From contig JBEKHI010000146.1 of the NCBI GenBank assembly GCA_050012355.1, forward strand, positions 1-17,516: DNA of 17,516 bases. The letters run 5' to 3'. A model generated the notes under the pieces. It was not told the DNA's origin, did not search any database, and saw only the letters and a list, made by a program, of their open reading frames with translations. The translations under genes and the position numbers were made by a program. Every line of letters starts with the position of its first letter. Positions within the stretch are counted from its first letter, which is position 1. Positions 6,391-12,883 of the stretch are shown one piece after another. Source of the stretch: JBEKHI01 sp050012355 (GTDB lineage Bacteria; Actinomycetota; Actinomycetes; Streptosporangiales; Streptosporangiaceae).

Positions 6391-8063
6391 ACCCCTCCAC
6401 CGCGTTCGGCGTGACGTTCGCCGACGAGCTGATCAGGTGCGGGCTCACCGACGTCGTCGTCTCGCCGGGGTCACGGTCCACGCCGCTGGCGATGGCGTTC
6501 GCCGACGCCGACTTGGCCGGGCGGCTCCGGCTGCACGTGCGGATCGACGAACGGGCCGGGTCGTACGCGGCGCTTGGCCTGGCCAAGGCGAGCGGCCGCC
6601 CGGTGGTGATCCTGTGCACCTCGGGGACCGCGGCGGCGAACTATCATCCGGCGGTGATCGAGGCCGACGAGTCCGGCGTCCCGCTGCTGGTGCTGACCGC
6701 CGACCGGCCAGCGGAGCTGCGCGGCGTCGGCGCCAACCAGACGATCGACCAGGTGAAGCTGTACGGGTCCGCCGTCCGCTGGTTCACCGACGCGGGAGTC
6801 CCGGAGAAGCGTCCGGGCGCGGTCGGCTACTGGCGGTCGCTCGCCTGCCAGGCGTGGGCGCTGGCCTCCGGCGGGTTTCCCGGTCCGGTGCACCTGAACT
6901 TGCCGTTCCGCGAGCCGCTGGTCCCCGATGGCACCGACGACTGGCCGGAGCCGCTGGATGGCCGCCCCGGCGGTGCGCCGTGGACCCGGTTCGGCCGCTC
7001 GGCCGGCCCGGGCTCGCCGGTCGAGCTGCCGTGGACCGAACGCGGCCTCGTGGTGTGCGGCGACGGCACTAGTTCCCCGGACCAGGTGCTTGCGCTGGCG
7101 GAACGCGCGGGCTGGCCAGTGCTCGCGGAGCCGTCATCCAACGCCCGGCGCGGTCCGGCCGCGCTGACCGCTTACGATCACCTGCTGGCCTCGGCATCGT
7201 TCATGGCGGATCATCGTCCGGACGTGATCGTGTCCGCCGGGCGCCCTGGGTTGTCCCGTCCGCAGTCGGCGCTGCTCGCCATGCCCGGCGTGACCCATGT
7301 CGTCATCGCGCAGGGGCCGGGCCGCTGGTCCGACGCCCCGCGCAAGGCGGATCTGGTGGCCGATGCCATCGAGCTGACCGGCGTTCCGGCTTCTCGCTCG
7401 GGATGGCTGGCGGATTGGCAGCGCGCGGAGCAACGTGCGCGGCGCGCCGTCGACGCGATCCTGGACGCGGAAGAGGCGATGACCGAGCCGGGGCTGGCCC
7501 GCGAACTGTGCCGCGCCATTCCGGACGGTGCGTTGCTCTGGACCGGCAACAGCCTGCCGGTGCGGGACGTCGACGCGCAGCTGCCGCCACGGGCGGACGT
7601 GCGGATCATGACCAACCGCGGGACCAGCGGCATCGACGGCACCATCTCGTCAGCCGCCGGAGCGGCGCTGGCCCACCACGGGCAGGCGTTCGCGCTGATC
7701 GGAGACCTCGCCTTCGTGCACGACGCGTCCGGGCTGGCGATCGGGCCGCAGGAGCCGGAACCCGACCTGTGCCTGATCGTGGTCAACAACGATGGCGGCG
7801 GGATCTTCTCGGCGCTGGAACCGGCGGCGTTCCCCGCCTCGTTCGAGCGGGTCTTCGGCACGCCGCACGGGGTGCGGGTGGGGGAGCTGGCGGCGGCGTT
7901 CGGGGTGCCGTACCAGCGGCTTGACCGGTTGACCGACCTGCCGAAGGTCATTCAGGGCAACGGGCTGCGGATCGTCGAGGCGAAGACCGACCGTTCGGCT
8001 GGCGCTACGCTGCGCTCGCGGCTCCGCGCCGCGGCCGTCGCTGCCGCTGCGACCTGCCCTTAA
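6387..8063 (+). CDS. menD: 2-succinyl-5-enolpyruvyl-6-hydroxy-3-cyclohexene-1-carboxylate (SEPHCHC) synthase
   Basis: MenD is a thiamine-diphosphate enzyme that joins isochorismate and 2-oxoglutarate in the first committed menaquinone step. The GTG at 6387 overlaps the menC stop by four bases and has GGAG seven bases upstream, giving 558 residues, normal for the family. Visible landmarks are VVVSPGSRSTPLA (23-35), the cofactor-activating glutamate in RIDERAGSYAALG (Glu55), and CTSGTAAANYHPAV. The Mg-ThDP motif begins with GDLAFVHD (439-446) and ends with NNDGGGIFS (from 467). It is the last men gene of the plus-strand run. Its TAA stop forms the outer edge of a large inverted repeat that may end the transcript. 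Upstream reading frame extensions are only the menC shadow. Confidence 0.95.
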   Translation: MNPSTAFGVTFADELIRCGLTDVVVSPGSRSTPLAMAFADADLAGRLRLHVRIDERAGSYAALGLAKASGRPVVILCTSGTAAANYHPAVIEADESGVPLLVLTADRPAELRGVGANQTIDQVKLYGSAVRWFTDAGVPEKRPGAVGYWRSLACQAWALASGGFPGPVHLNLPFREPLVPDGTDDWPEPLDGRPGGAPWTRFGRSAGPGSPVELPWTERGLVVCGDGTSSPDQVLALAERAGWPVLAEPSSNARRGPAALTAYDHLLASASFMADHRPDVIVSAGRPGLSRPQSALLAMPGVTHVVIAQGPGRWSDAPRKADLVADAIELTGVPASRSGWLADWQRAEQRARRAVDAILDAEEAMTEPGLARELCRAIPDGALLWTGNSLPVRDVDAQLPPRADVRIMTNRGTSGIDGTISSAAGAALAHHGQAFALIGDLAFVHDASGLAIGPQEPEPDLCLIVVNNDGGGIFSALEPAAFPASFERVFGTPHGVRVGELAAAFGVPYQRLDRLTDLPKVIQGNGLRIVEAKTDRSAGATLRSRLRAAAVAAAATCP

Positions 8064-8158
8064 TGGCCTGGCCTTTCCTGGTGAGTGCGGCATTACCCAC
8101 ACTCTTTTCTGGGTAATGCCGCACCAACCAGGAATAAAGGCCATGCAAAGGGCCATTA
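8061..8158. repeat. Long imperfect inverted-repeat element after menD (terminator or MITE-like)
   Basis: The core is a perfect 14-bp stem, TGCGGCATTACCCA (8086-8099) with its complement at 8110-8123, around the loop cactcttttc. Outside it the arms continue with small bulges: tggccttt...cctggt (8069-8082) against accagga...aaaggcca (8128-8143). The edges are an 8-bp terminal inverted repeat, TAATGGCC (8061-8068) and GGCCATTA (8151-8158). The left edge contains the menD stop codon. Its size exceeds a simple terminator, so it could be a miniature repeat element. Confidence 0.75.
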
Positions 8159-8221
8159 GAATGTCTAACTGGCGGTGCTGCCGAGGTCATCGGTGCCTGC
8201 TGGACAAGGTGACCAGGTGGC

Positions 8222-9448
8222 GTGAAGGGGGCCGGGGGATTGCGGAACCTGATGCTGGCCTGGCAGCCTGCGGCGATGACCGCGGGCGGGCTCGCCGCCG
8301 TTGCGCTGCCGGCTTGGGTGTACCGGCTGAGTCACTGGCCCGGCGTCGTCAGGCAATGGCCCGCCCTGCTCAGGCGCTGGGCCCGGCTGCTCAGCGGGGT
8401 CGCGTGGGAGACCGCGCTGCTCTTCGGGCTCTATGCCCTCTGGCAGCTAGCCGCCTCGCTCGCCCACGCCAGCGCCGCGGGGGCCATTCCGTTCGGCCGG
8501 GACATCTGGAACGCGGAACGCGTCCTCCGGCTGCCCAGCGAAACCGCAATGCAGCGGGCCATCTTGCCACATCCGCTGCTGGTCCAAGCCGCCAACCTTT
8601 ATTACGATATTCTGCATTTTCCAGTGTTGATTGGCTGCTTGATCTGGCTTTACTTCTGGCGCCGCGAGCACTATGGGAAGATACGCACAATCCTGGTGCT
8701 GGTCACCGGGGTAAGCCTTATCATCCAGATCTACTTGCCGGTCGCCCCGCCCAGGCTGATTAGCGGCACCGGGCTGGTGGATACCGGGCTGAAGTATCAC
8801 CAGTCGGTATATGGTTCGGGGGGCTTGGACGCCGCCCAGTTCTCCTCGATGCCGTCGGTGCATGTCGCGTGGGCGGTCGTCGTCGCGCTCGCGGTGATCA
8901 CCGCCGGGCGGAGCCGGTGGCGATGGCTCGCCGTGGTGTACCCAGTGCTCACCACGCTGGTGGTCGTCGTCACGGCCAACCACTACTGGCTAGACGGCGT
9001 AGTGGCCGCCGCCCTGGTAGCGCTCGCCTGGGCCGCGGTAGCCCGGGCGCGTACCCCCAGGGTGCGCGTAGCCATACCCATAGCCCGCGAGCCCGGGTAT
9101 CCGCCCGCTGCCCGTGAACTCCACCACGAACGCGAGCTCCACCACGAACGCGAGCTCCACCACGAACGCGAGCTCCACCACGAACGCGAGCTCCACCACG
9201 AACGCCAGCCCAACCTCCAACGCCAGCCCAACCTCCAACGCCAGCCCAATCTCGAACGCGAACCGAGCCTCGAACGGCAGCCCAATCTCGAACGCAGGCC
9301 CGTGAACCTTCGGGATCTTGTGCCCCACGAGCACCACAACGAACTCGATCACCCTGACGAACACGAACTCGGTGGTGAGTACGGACTCCGCGGTGACCGC
9401 GAGACCCGTGACGAGACCCGCTGGGCGGACCACAAAGAGCGTCTGTAG
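8222..9448 (+). CDS. PAP2-superfamily membrane protein (inositol-phosphorylceramide-synthase-like) with repeat tail
   Basis: The protein is an integral membrane phosphatase/phosphotransferase-like protein of 408 residues. Hydrophobic segments lie at about 10-35, 60-82, 127-146, 155-176, 214-228 and 236-275. The PAP2 catalytic motifs appear as SSMPSVHVAW (Ser212, His214) and ANHYWLDGV (His254, Asp258); LPVAPPRL (172-179) stands in the first motif position. This pattern resembles the AUR1/PAP2_3 branch, which acts on lipid-linked phosphate. The substrate here is unknown. After the last membrane segment comes a hydrophilic tail of about 130 residues built of ten hexapeptide repeats (299-358), then a His/Asp/Glu-rich end. 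GTG 8222 has AGGTGG close upstream; TTG 8240 or ATG 8252 are alternatives. A -10-like TAGAAT lies at 8157-8162. No link to the men genes is evident. Confidence 0.8.
   Translation: MKGAGGLRNLMLAWQPAAMTAGGLAAVALPAWVYRLSHWPGVVRQWPALLRRWARLLSGVAWETALLFGLYALWQLAASLAHASAAGAIPFGRDIWNAERVLRLPSETAMQRAILPHPLLVQAANLYYDILHFPVLIGCLIWLYFWRREHYGKIRTILVLVTGVSLIIQIYLPVAPPRLISGTGLVDTGLKYHQSVYGSGGLDAAQFSSMPSVHVAWAVVVALAVITAGRSRWRWLAVVYPVLTTLVVVVTANHYWLDGVVAAALVALAWAAVARARTPRVRVAIPIAREPGYPPAARELHHERELHHERELHHERELHHERELHHERQPNLQRQPNLQRQPNLEREPSLERQPNLERRPVNLRDLVPHEHHNELDHPDEHELGGEYGLRGDRETRDETRWADHKERL
9116..9295 (+). repeat. Ten 18-bp in-frame tandem repeats encoding hexapeptides
   Basis: Ten consecutive 18-base units fill this stretch. 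Five (9116-9205) encode ELHHER and four are base-identical (gagctccaccacgaacgc). Two (9206-9241) encode QPNLQR. The last three (9242-9295) encode QPNLER, EPSLER and QPNLER. The register keeps the reading frame of the PAP2-like gene. The identical units imply recent slippage or unequal exchange, so copy number may vary between strains. Confidence 0.95.
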
Positions 9449-9482
9449 TTTTGCGAGCCCGGTAGTTCCGGCACCAACTACA
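9444..9482 (+). terminator. Hairpin at the end of the PAP2-like gene
   Basis: TGTAGTT (9444-9450, spanning the stop codon) pairs with AACTACA (9476-9482). An inner CCGG/CCGG stem (9459-9462 and 9468-9471) has a five-base loop. The internal loop is asymmetric and there is no U-run, so this is a weak terminator candidate. Confidence 0.35.
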
Positions 9483-9484
9483 AA

Positions 9485-9509
9485 TGAATCGTTTTAATGA
9501 AATGATTCA
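9485..9509. promoter_or_regulatory. AT-rich dyad resembling the LacI-like sites near 10256-10331
   Basis: TGAATCGTTT (9485-9494) and AAATGATTCA (9500-9509) form an inverted repeat with one mismatch in ten and a five-base spacer. The TGAATCGTTT half resembles the CG-centred sites before the lacI-family gene. It lies 140 bp upstream of the small membrane protein gene and could be its operator. Confidence 0.4.
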
Positions 9510-9648
9510 GAGATGGCGGAGTTCTTTGCGGGCACGGACTGCGGTGCCACCCGATCAGTCCCTCGCCGGTGATTATCAACCTTGACTGACCTCACGTTAT
9601 CGTTGGCTTTCCGGGAGAAAAGCTCCACGATGACCGCGAGGACGGCAT

Positions 9649-10206
9649 ATGGAATGGGAAGGGTTCGCCGAGATGATCGGGGGCGCGAGCGGCGCCCTGA
9701 CCGGCCTGTTGTTCGTCGCGGTGTCCCTGAACGCCAACCGGATCGCGCATCACCAGGGGCTGCGGGCCAGCGCGGCACAGACGCTGGTGCTGTTCATCGC
9801 GCCGCTGGTCATGACGGGCTTCTTGCTGGCTCCTGACCAGCCACATTGGGTCCTCGGGACTGAGTTCATCGCGGCCGGACTGGTAGCGAGCTGGGCGCTG
9901 ATCTCGGCCGGGCAGATGATACGCGCGCTGTCGGATGATGATCTGAAGCTGGTCAGCATCTTCGACCGGCGAGCAGCCAGCGTCCTGGTGATGCTGCTGT
10001 TCGTGGTCAGCGGAGTCATCCTGGTGTGCGGCTCGGATGACGGGCTTTACCTGCTGCTGCCCGCCTCGCTGATAGCGCTGGTCAGCGGCGTGCTGAACGC
10101 GTGGAATTTCCTGCTCCCGCCGCCAGCCGCCAGTGACCGTCTAAGCGAAGCGAGGCGCCCGGTTGACGGGAAGGACGTGTCCGCCGCCGCTGGCGACACC
10201 AAGTAG
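9649..10206 (+). CDS. Small integral membrane protein of unknown function
   Basis: I do not recognise a functional family beyond a resemblance to uncharacterised actinobacterial membrane proteins. The 185-residue product has an acidic short N-terminus (MEWEGFAEMIGG). About five hydrophobic segments follow at 11-29, 43-61, 70-88, 110-128 and 133-156, with a hydrophilic C-terminal tail. No catalytic motif or cysteine pattern is visible. The ATG at 9649 is supported by GAGG (9638-9641) seven bases upstream. It sits alone on the plus strand between the PAP2-like gene (200-bp gap) and the lacI-type gene (139-bp gap). LacI-like sites occur on both sides, so control by that regulator is possible but unproven. 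Confidence 0.75.
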   Translation: MEWEGFAEMIGGASGALTGLLFVAVSLNANRIAHHQGLRASAAQTLVLFIAPLVMTGFLLAPDQPHWVLGTEFIAAGLVASWALISAGQMIRALSDDDLKLVSIFDRRAASVLVMLLFVVSGVILVCGSDDGLYLLLPASLIALVSGVLNAWNFLLPPPAASDRLSEARRPVDGKDVSAAAGDTK

Positions 10207-10255
10207 CCCGGTGGCGACCGTCCCGGCCGCCTGCCAGAGACGGCCGCCAAGCCGC

Positions 10256-10331
10256 AAATCGTTTCAGTAATTACGGTACAACGAATCGTTAACGGGAGCC
10301 AAGATCGGACGTGGCTAACGCTGAAACGATT
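10256..10331. promoter_or_regulatory. Cluster of CG-centred LacI-type operator-like sites upstream of the lacI-family gene
   Basis: An 11-bp inverted repeat, AATCGTTTCAG (10257-10267) and CTGAAACGATT (10321-10331), flanks a third related site GAATCGTTAACG (10283-10294). Each has the central CG with flanking AA/TT expected of LacI-family operators. The last site overlaps the probable promoter of the regulator, suggesting autoregulation. A DNA loop between the outer sites (64 bp apart) is conceivable. Confidence 0.5.
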
Positions 10332-10345
10332 GCTCCTTGAATAAG

Positions 10346-11350
10346 ATGAACGTCGTGGCACGGATCGTCGGCATCAAAGATGTCGCTCAGCATGCCGGCG
10401 TCTCGGTGGGCACTGTCTCTAACGTGATCAACCGGCCGGATCTCGTGGCACCCGAAACCCGCGATCGCGTACTCGGTGTGATCGACCGGCTCGGCTACGT
10501 ACGTAGCGAGGCCGCGAGGCACCTGCGAGCCGGCCAGAGCCGGTTCATCGCCATGCTGGTCTTGGACATGACGAACCCGTTCTTTGCCCAGGTGGCGTCT
10601 GGCGTCGAGCGGGCGGCCAGGGCCGCGGGCCTGCGGGTCTTGCTGAGTGATAGCGCCAACGATCCCGAGCAAGAGGCCGACTATCTGTCGCTGTTCGCCG
10701 AACAGCGGGTCCGCGGCGTGCTGCTCACTCCCGCCGGCTCCGGTGCGGAACTAGACCTGCTGCGGCGCCAGCAGATCCCCTTTGTACTCGTCGACCGGGT
10801 GTCGGGGGAGGGCTGCTCGGTTTCCGTGAACGACCTGGCTGGCGGCAGGCTTGCCGTCGGGCACCTAGTGGACACCGGACACGAGCTGATCGGCTACGTG
10901 AGCGGACCGATGAGCCTGGCCCAGTGCCGGGACCGGCGGGCCGGGGCGCTCGCTGAACTCACTGAGCGCGGCCTGCCAGAGGACGCGCTGAGCCACATCG
11001 AGGCCGAACGGATGGATGTGGCGGCCGGCCGGGACGCCGGACGGCGGCTGCTCAAGCTGTCCCGCCGTCCGACCGCCGTGTTCTGCGCGAACGACCTGCT
11101 TGCCCTGGGCGTCCTGCAAGCGCTATACGCCGCCGGAGTGTCGGTGCCGGGGGAGATAGCGATCATTGGCTACGACGACATCGAGTTCGCCGCCGCGGCG
11201 GCCGTGCCGCTCACCTCGGTGCGGCAGCCCTCGGCGGAGATGGGACGGATCGCGACCGGGCTGCTGCTTGAGGAGGATGGCGGCGCGCATTCGCACCGCC
11301 GCGTGGTCCTCGAGCCCGAGCTGGTTGTCCGTGAGTCGACGTCACGCTAG
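10346..11350 (+). CDS. LacI-family transcriptional regulator
   Basis: This is a DNA-binding repressor or activator with a sugar-binding-type effector domain. The N-terminal helix-turn-helix IKDVAQHAGVSVGTVSNVINRP (10-31) and the hinge-helix region (RSEAARHLRAGQ, 53-64) are typical. From about residue 66 the periplasmic-binding-protein-like fold follows, with DMTNPFFAQVASGVE, TPAGSG, GYVSGP, AVFCANDLLALGVLQAL and GYDDIEFAAAAAVPLTSVRQP. With the ATG at 10346 it has 334 residues. GTG 10355 is an attractive alternative because TAAGAT (10342-10347) ends seven bases before it and no Shine-Dalgarno sequence precedes either start. No sugar transport or hydrolase operon adjoins it, so its effector is unknown. 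Operator-like sites upstream suggest self-control. Confidence 0.93.
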   Translation: MNVVARIVGIKDVAQHAGVSVGTVSNVINRPDLVAPETRDRVLGVIDRLGYVRSEAARHLRAGQSRFIAMLVLDMTNPFFAQVASGVERAARAAGLRVLLSDSANDPEQEADYLSLFAEQRVRGVLLTPAGSGAELDLLRRQQIPFVLVDRVSGEGCSVSVNDLAGGRLAVGHLVDTGHELIGYVSGPMSLAQCRDRRAGALAELTERGLPEDALSHIEAERMDVAAGRDAGRRLLKLSRRPTAVFCANDLLALGVLQALYAAGVSVPGEIAIIGYDDIEFAAAAAVPLTSVRQPSAEMGRIATGLLLEEDGGAHSHRRVVLEPELVVRESTSR

Positions 11351-11365
11351 TCACCCGGCGAGTTT

Positions 11366-12490
11366 CTAGCGCTGATGGGCGAGGTACGCGGAGGCTTGTG
11401 ACTCCGCGAGATGCACCAGGTCGCCGAGGGCCAGGTTCGGATCGTCGACATGAAGGCCCCACGCGGCGTCAGGGATAGCCGTCAGGGAAGGACCGTTGTT
11501 CACCGGGGTCACCATCAGCACATTGGCCCCGTTGGTATCGACGCAGCTGGCTTGGTACTGGTCGTTGAACTGAATCCAGGGCGTGGACACCGTCGGGAAG
11601 TCCTGGATGATCCCTTCCGTCGCACTGCCCGCTACTTCCTGGGTAGGCAGGCTAAGCCGGTACTGGGACTCCAGTGTCCCCGTTCCCCCGGCGAGCGCGG
11701 CCGGGTTCGTGCAGACCACCGTGTCACCCGCGGCTGCCTGGGCCGCGGTGTCGGGACGGCCGAACAGCGCGTCGGAGGGTGGCGTCTGGGCGTACGTGTT
11801 GTACGCAACGACGCACCCCGTCTGGCGAGGAGAATCGCACGTGCCGATATGGCTGTAGGGTCCGGTGCCATCCGCGTTGAGCAGGTGATTGGTTCCCGTC
11901 AGGATCGCGGGGATCAGCAGCCGCCGGACGGCCGGGTCGTTGTTGATCTGCTGGGCGAGGAGCGTGGTGAGCTCGTCGGCGCCCTCAGAGTGGCCGATAA
12001 GGATGACTCCGCGGCCGTCGTTGTAGTGCGCCAGGTAGTCCTGCCACGCGGACAGCACGCTGTCGTAGGCGATTTGTTCGGCGGTGGCGTTATCGACGTA
12101 CGCCAGGGTGACTTCCCGGTACATCGGGGCGAAGATCCGGCACACCCGAGAGAACGGCGAAGCCTCCAGCTCGGCGATGGCGGTCTCTCGCGACTGGATC
12201 TGGAGATTGGCGTTCGGTGTCGTCTGAAGAGTGACCAGGGGATACACGTAAAAGCAGTCGACGGCCGGATGAGCCGCAGCCTGGTAATCGACGATCGTCT
12301 TGCTGCCGTTTGCACCGATGACCGTCGTGCGCAGCGACGCCGTGCATGGGTCATGCCTGAGTCCTGGGCGGCAGAGCCAGACGGTAGCTGCGGTGGGCCC
12401 GGCCGACGCGGAGCCCGCGCAGGAACCCACGCTCGCAAGACAAGCAACAGCCAAGATCCCGGCGGCAAAGCGACGGCGTGACCACGACAC
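11366..12490 (-). CDS. Exported DUF3089 alpha/beta-hydrolase-like protein (probable lipoprotein)
   Basis: The 374-residue product begins with an export signal. SRRRF (4-8) fits the twin-arginine pattern, a hydrophobic stretch follows (9-21), and VGSC (21-24) is an acceptable lipobox with Cys24. After it come TVWLCRPG and DPC (36-49), then VDCFYVYP (77-84), RIFAPMYRE (118-126) and the nucleophile elbow GHSEG (166-170, Ser168). These are the landmarks I associate with DUF3089, a family of lipase/esterase-like folds. The GTG at 12490 has a G-rich GGGGGAA sequence just upstream. It ends 15 bp from the convergent lacI-type gene and is divergent from the HNH gene across about 390 bp. Substrate is unknown; an esterase acting outside the membrane is inferred. 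Confidence 0.85.
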   Translation of the reverse strand: MSWSRRRFAAGILAVACLASVGSCAGSASAGPTAATVWLCRPGLRHDPCTASLRTTVIGANGSKTIVDYQAAAHPAVDCFYVYPLVTLQTTPNANLQIQSRETAIAELEASPFSRVCRIFAPMYREVTLAYVDNATAEQIAYDSVLSAWQDYLAHYNDGRGVILIGHSEGADELTTLLAQQINNDPAVRRLLIPAILTGTNHLLNADGTGPYSHIGTCDSPRQTGCVVAYNTYAQTPPSDALFGRPDTAAQAAAGDTVVCTNPAALAGGTGTLESQYRLSLPTQEVAGSATEGIIQDFPTVSTPWIQFNDQYQASCVDTNGANVLMVTPVNNGPSLTAIPDAAWGLHVDDPNLALGDLVHLAESQASAYLAHQR

Positions 12491-12630
12491 GACATTCCCC
12501 CGTGTTTATCAGCGACCGGCTCACACTCACGCTAGCCCCGCAACTGGTTGCTGTGAAGGCGTGGGGGAGCCGCGTCGACAGCATGCTCGTCGCGGGGAGG
12601 GACCGCGCGGTCCGTCGCCCCGTCGCCGGC

Positions 12631-12658
12631 GGTCCGCGGTCCGCGGTCCGCGGTCCGC
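12631..12658. repeat. Four tandem heptamers GGTCCGC
   Basis: GGTCCGC occurs four times head to tail and is followed by a run of A. A period of seven fits non-coding DNA. The motif also occurs partly in the adjacent palindrome at 12600-12613. It may be replication slippage or clustered binding sites. Confidence 0.85.
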
Positions 12659-12820
12659 AAAAAGGATGCCCCATTCATCCGCCGGTGCTCCCTCTTGTGT
12701 CATTTCGTTCCGCGGTCTTGTTCTGGACATGCCCCCGGAGTGCCGCGACGCCTTGGCGGTACACCGGAAATGGAGAACGCTGACAGCGAAATACTCTCGA
12801 ACATCCACACCAGCATCCTC

Positions 12821-12868
12821 TATAATTCGAATATAAAGTCGATCAAGGACTCTTCCGAGAGAGTCCTT
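12821..12868 (+). promoter_or_regulatory. Promoter and 5'-leader hairpin of the HNH gene
   Basis: A perfect TATAAT lies at 12821-12826, in AT-rich DNA that stands out from the window. The possible -35, TCGAAC (12797-12802), is poor. Transcription would start near 12833. The leader then contains a 9-bp perfect hairpin, AAGGACTCT (12845-12853) and AGAGTCCTT (12860-12868) with a six-base loop, ending 15 bases before the ATG at 12884. The hairpin is close enough to affect ribosome access. Confidence 0.55.
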
Positions 12869-12883
12869 CGAGCGAGAACGGGG

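Larger units (their letters stand above)
12491..12883. other. Non-coding divergent region between DUF3089 and HNH genes
   Basis: No convincing gene is seen in these 393 bp. The left part is GC-rich. It holds a 14-bp palindrome (12600-12613, GGACCGC and its complement) flanked by CGGGG/CCCCG, and a heptamer repeat. The right part (about 12780-12850) is clearly AT-rich and holds a TATAAT box and a hairpin. In-frame ATG and GTG codons exist upstream (12695, 12770), but they lack ribosome binding sites and lie before the probable promoter. Confidence 0.6.

Noticed and set aside
8116..8763. 215-codon frame overlapping the start of the PAP2-like gene
   Set aside because: It begins inside the inverted-repeat element and then runs in a different frame over clear PAP2-like membrane segments.
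9116..9295. Possible CRISPR array from the regular repeats
   Set aside because: The 18-bp units are contiguous with no spacers, stay in frame and encode hexapeptides of the PAP2-like protein.
12695..12883. Longer N-terminus of the HNH protein starting at 12695 or 12770
   Set aside because: These starts lie before the TATAAT promoter, lack ribosome sites, and the encoded residues have no DUF222 similarity.
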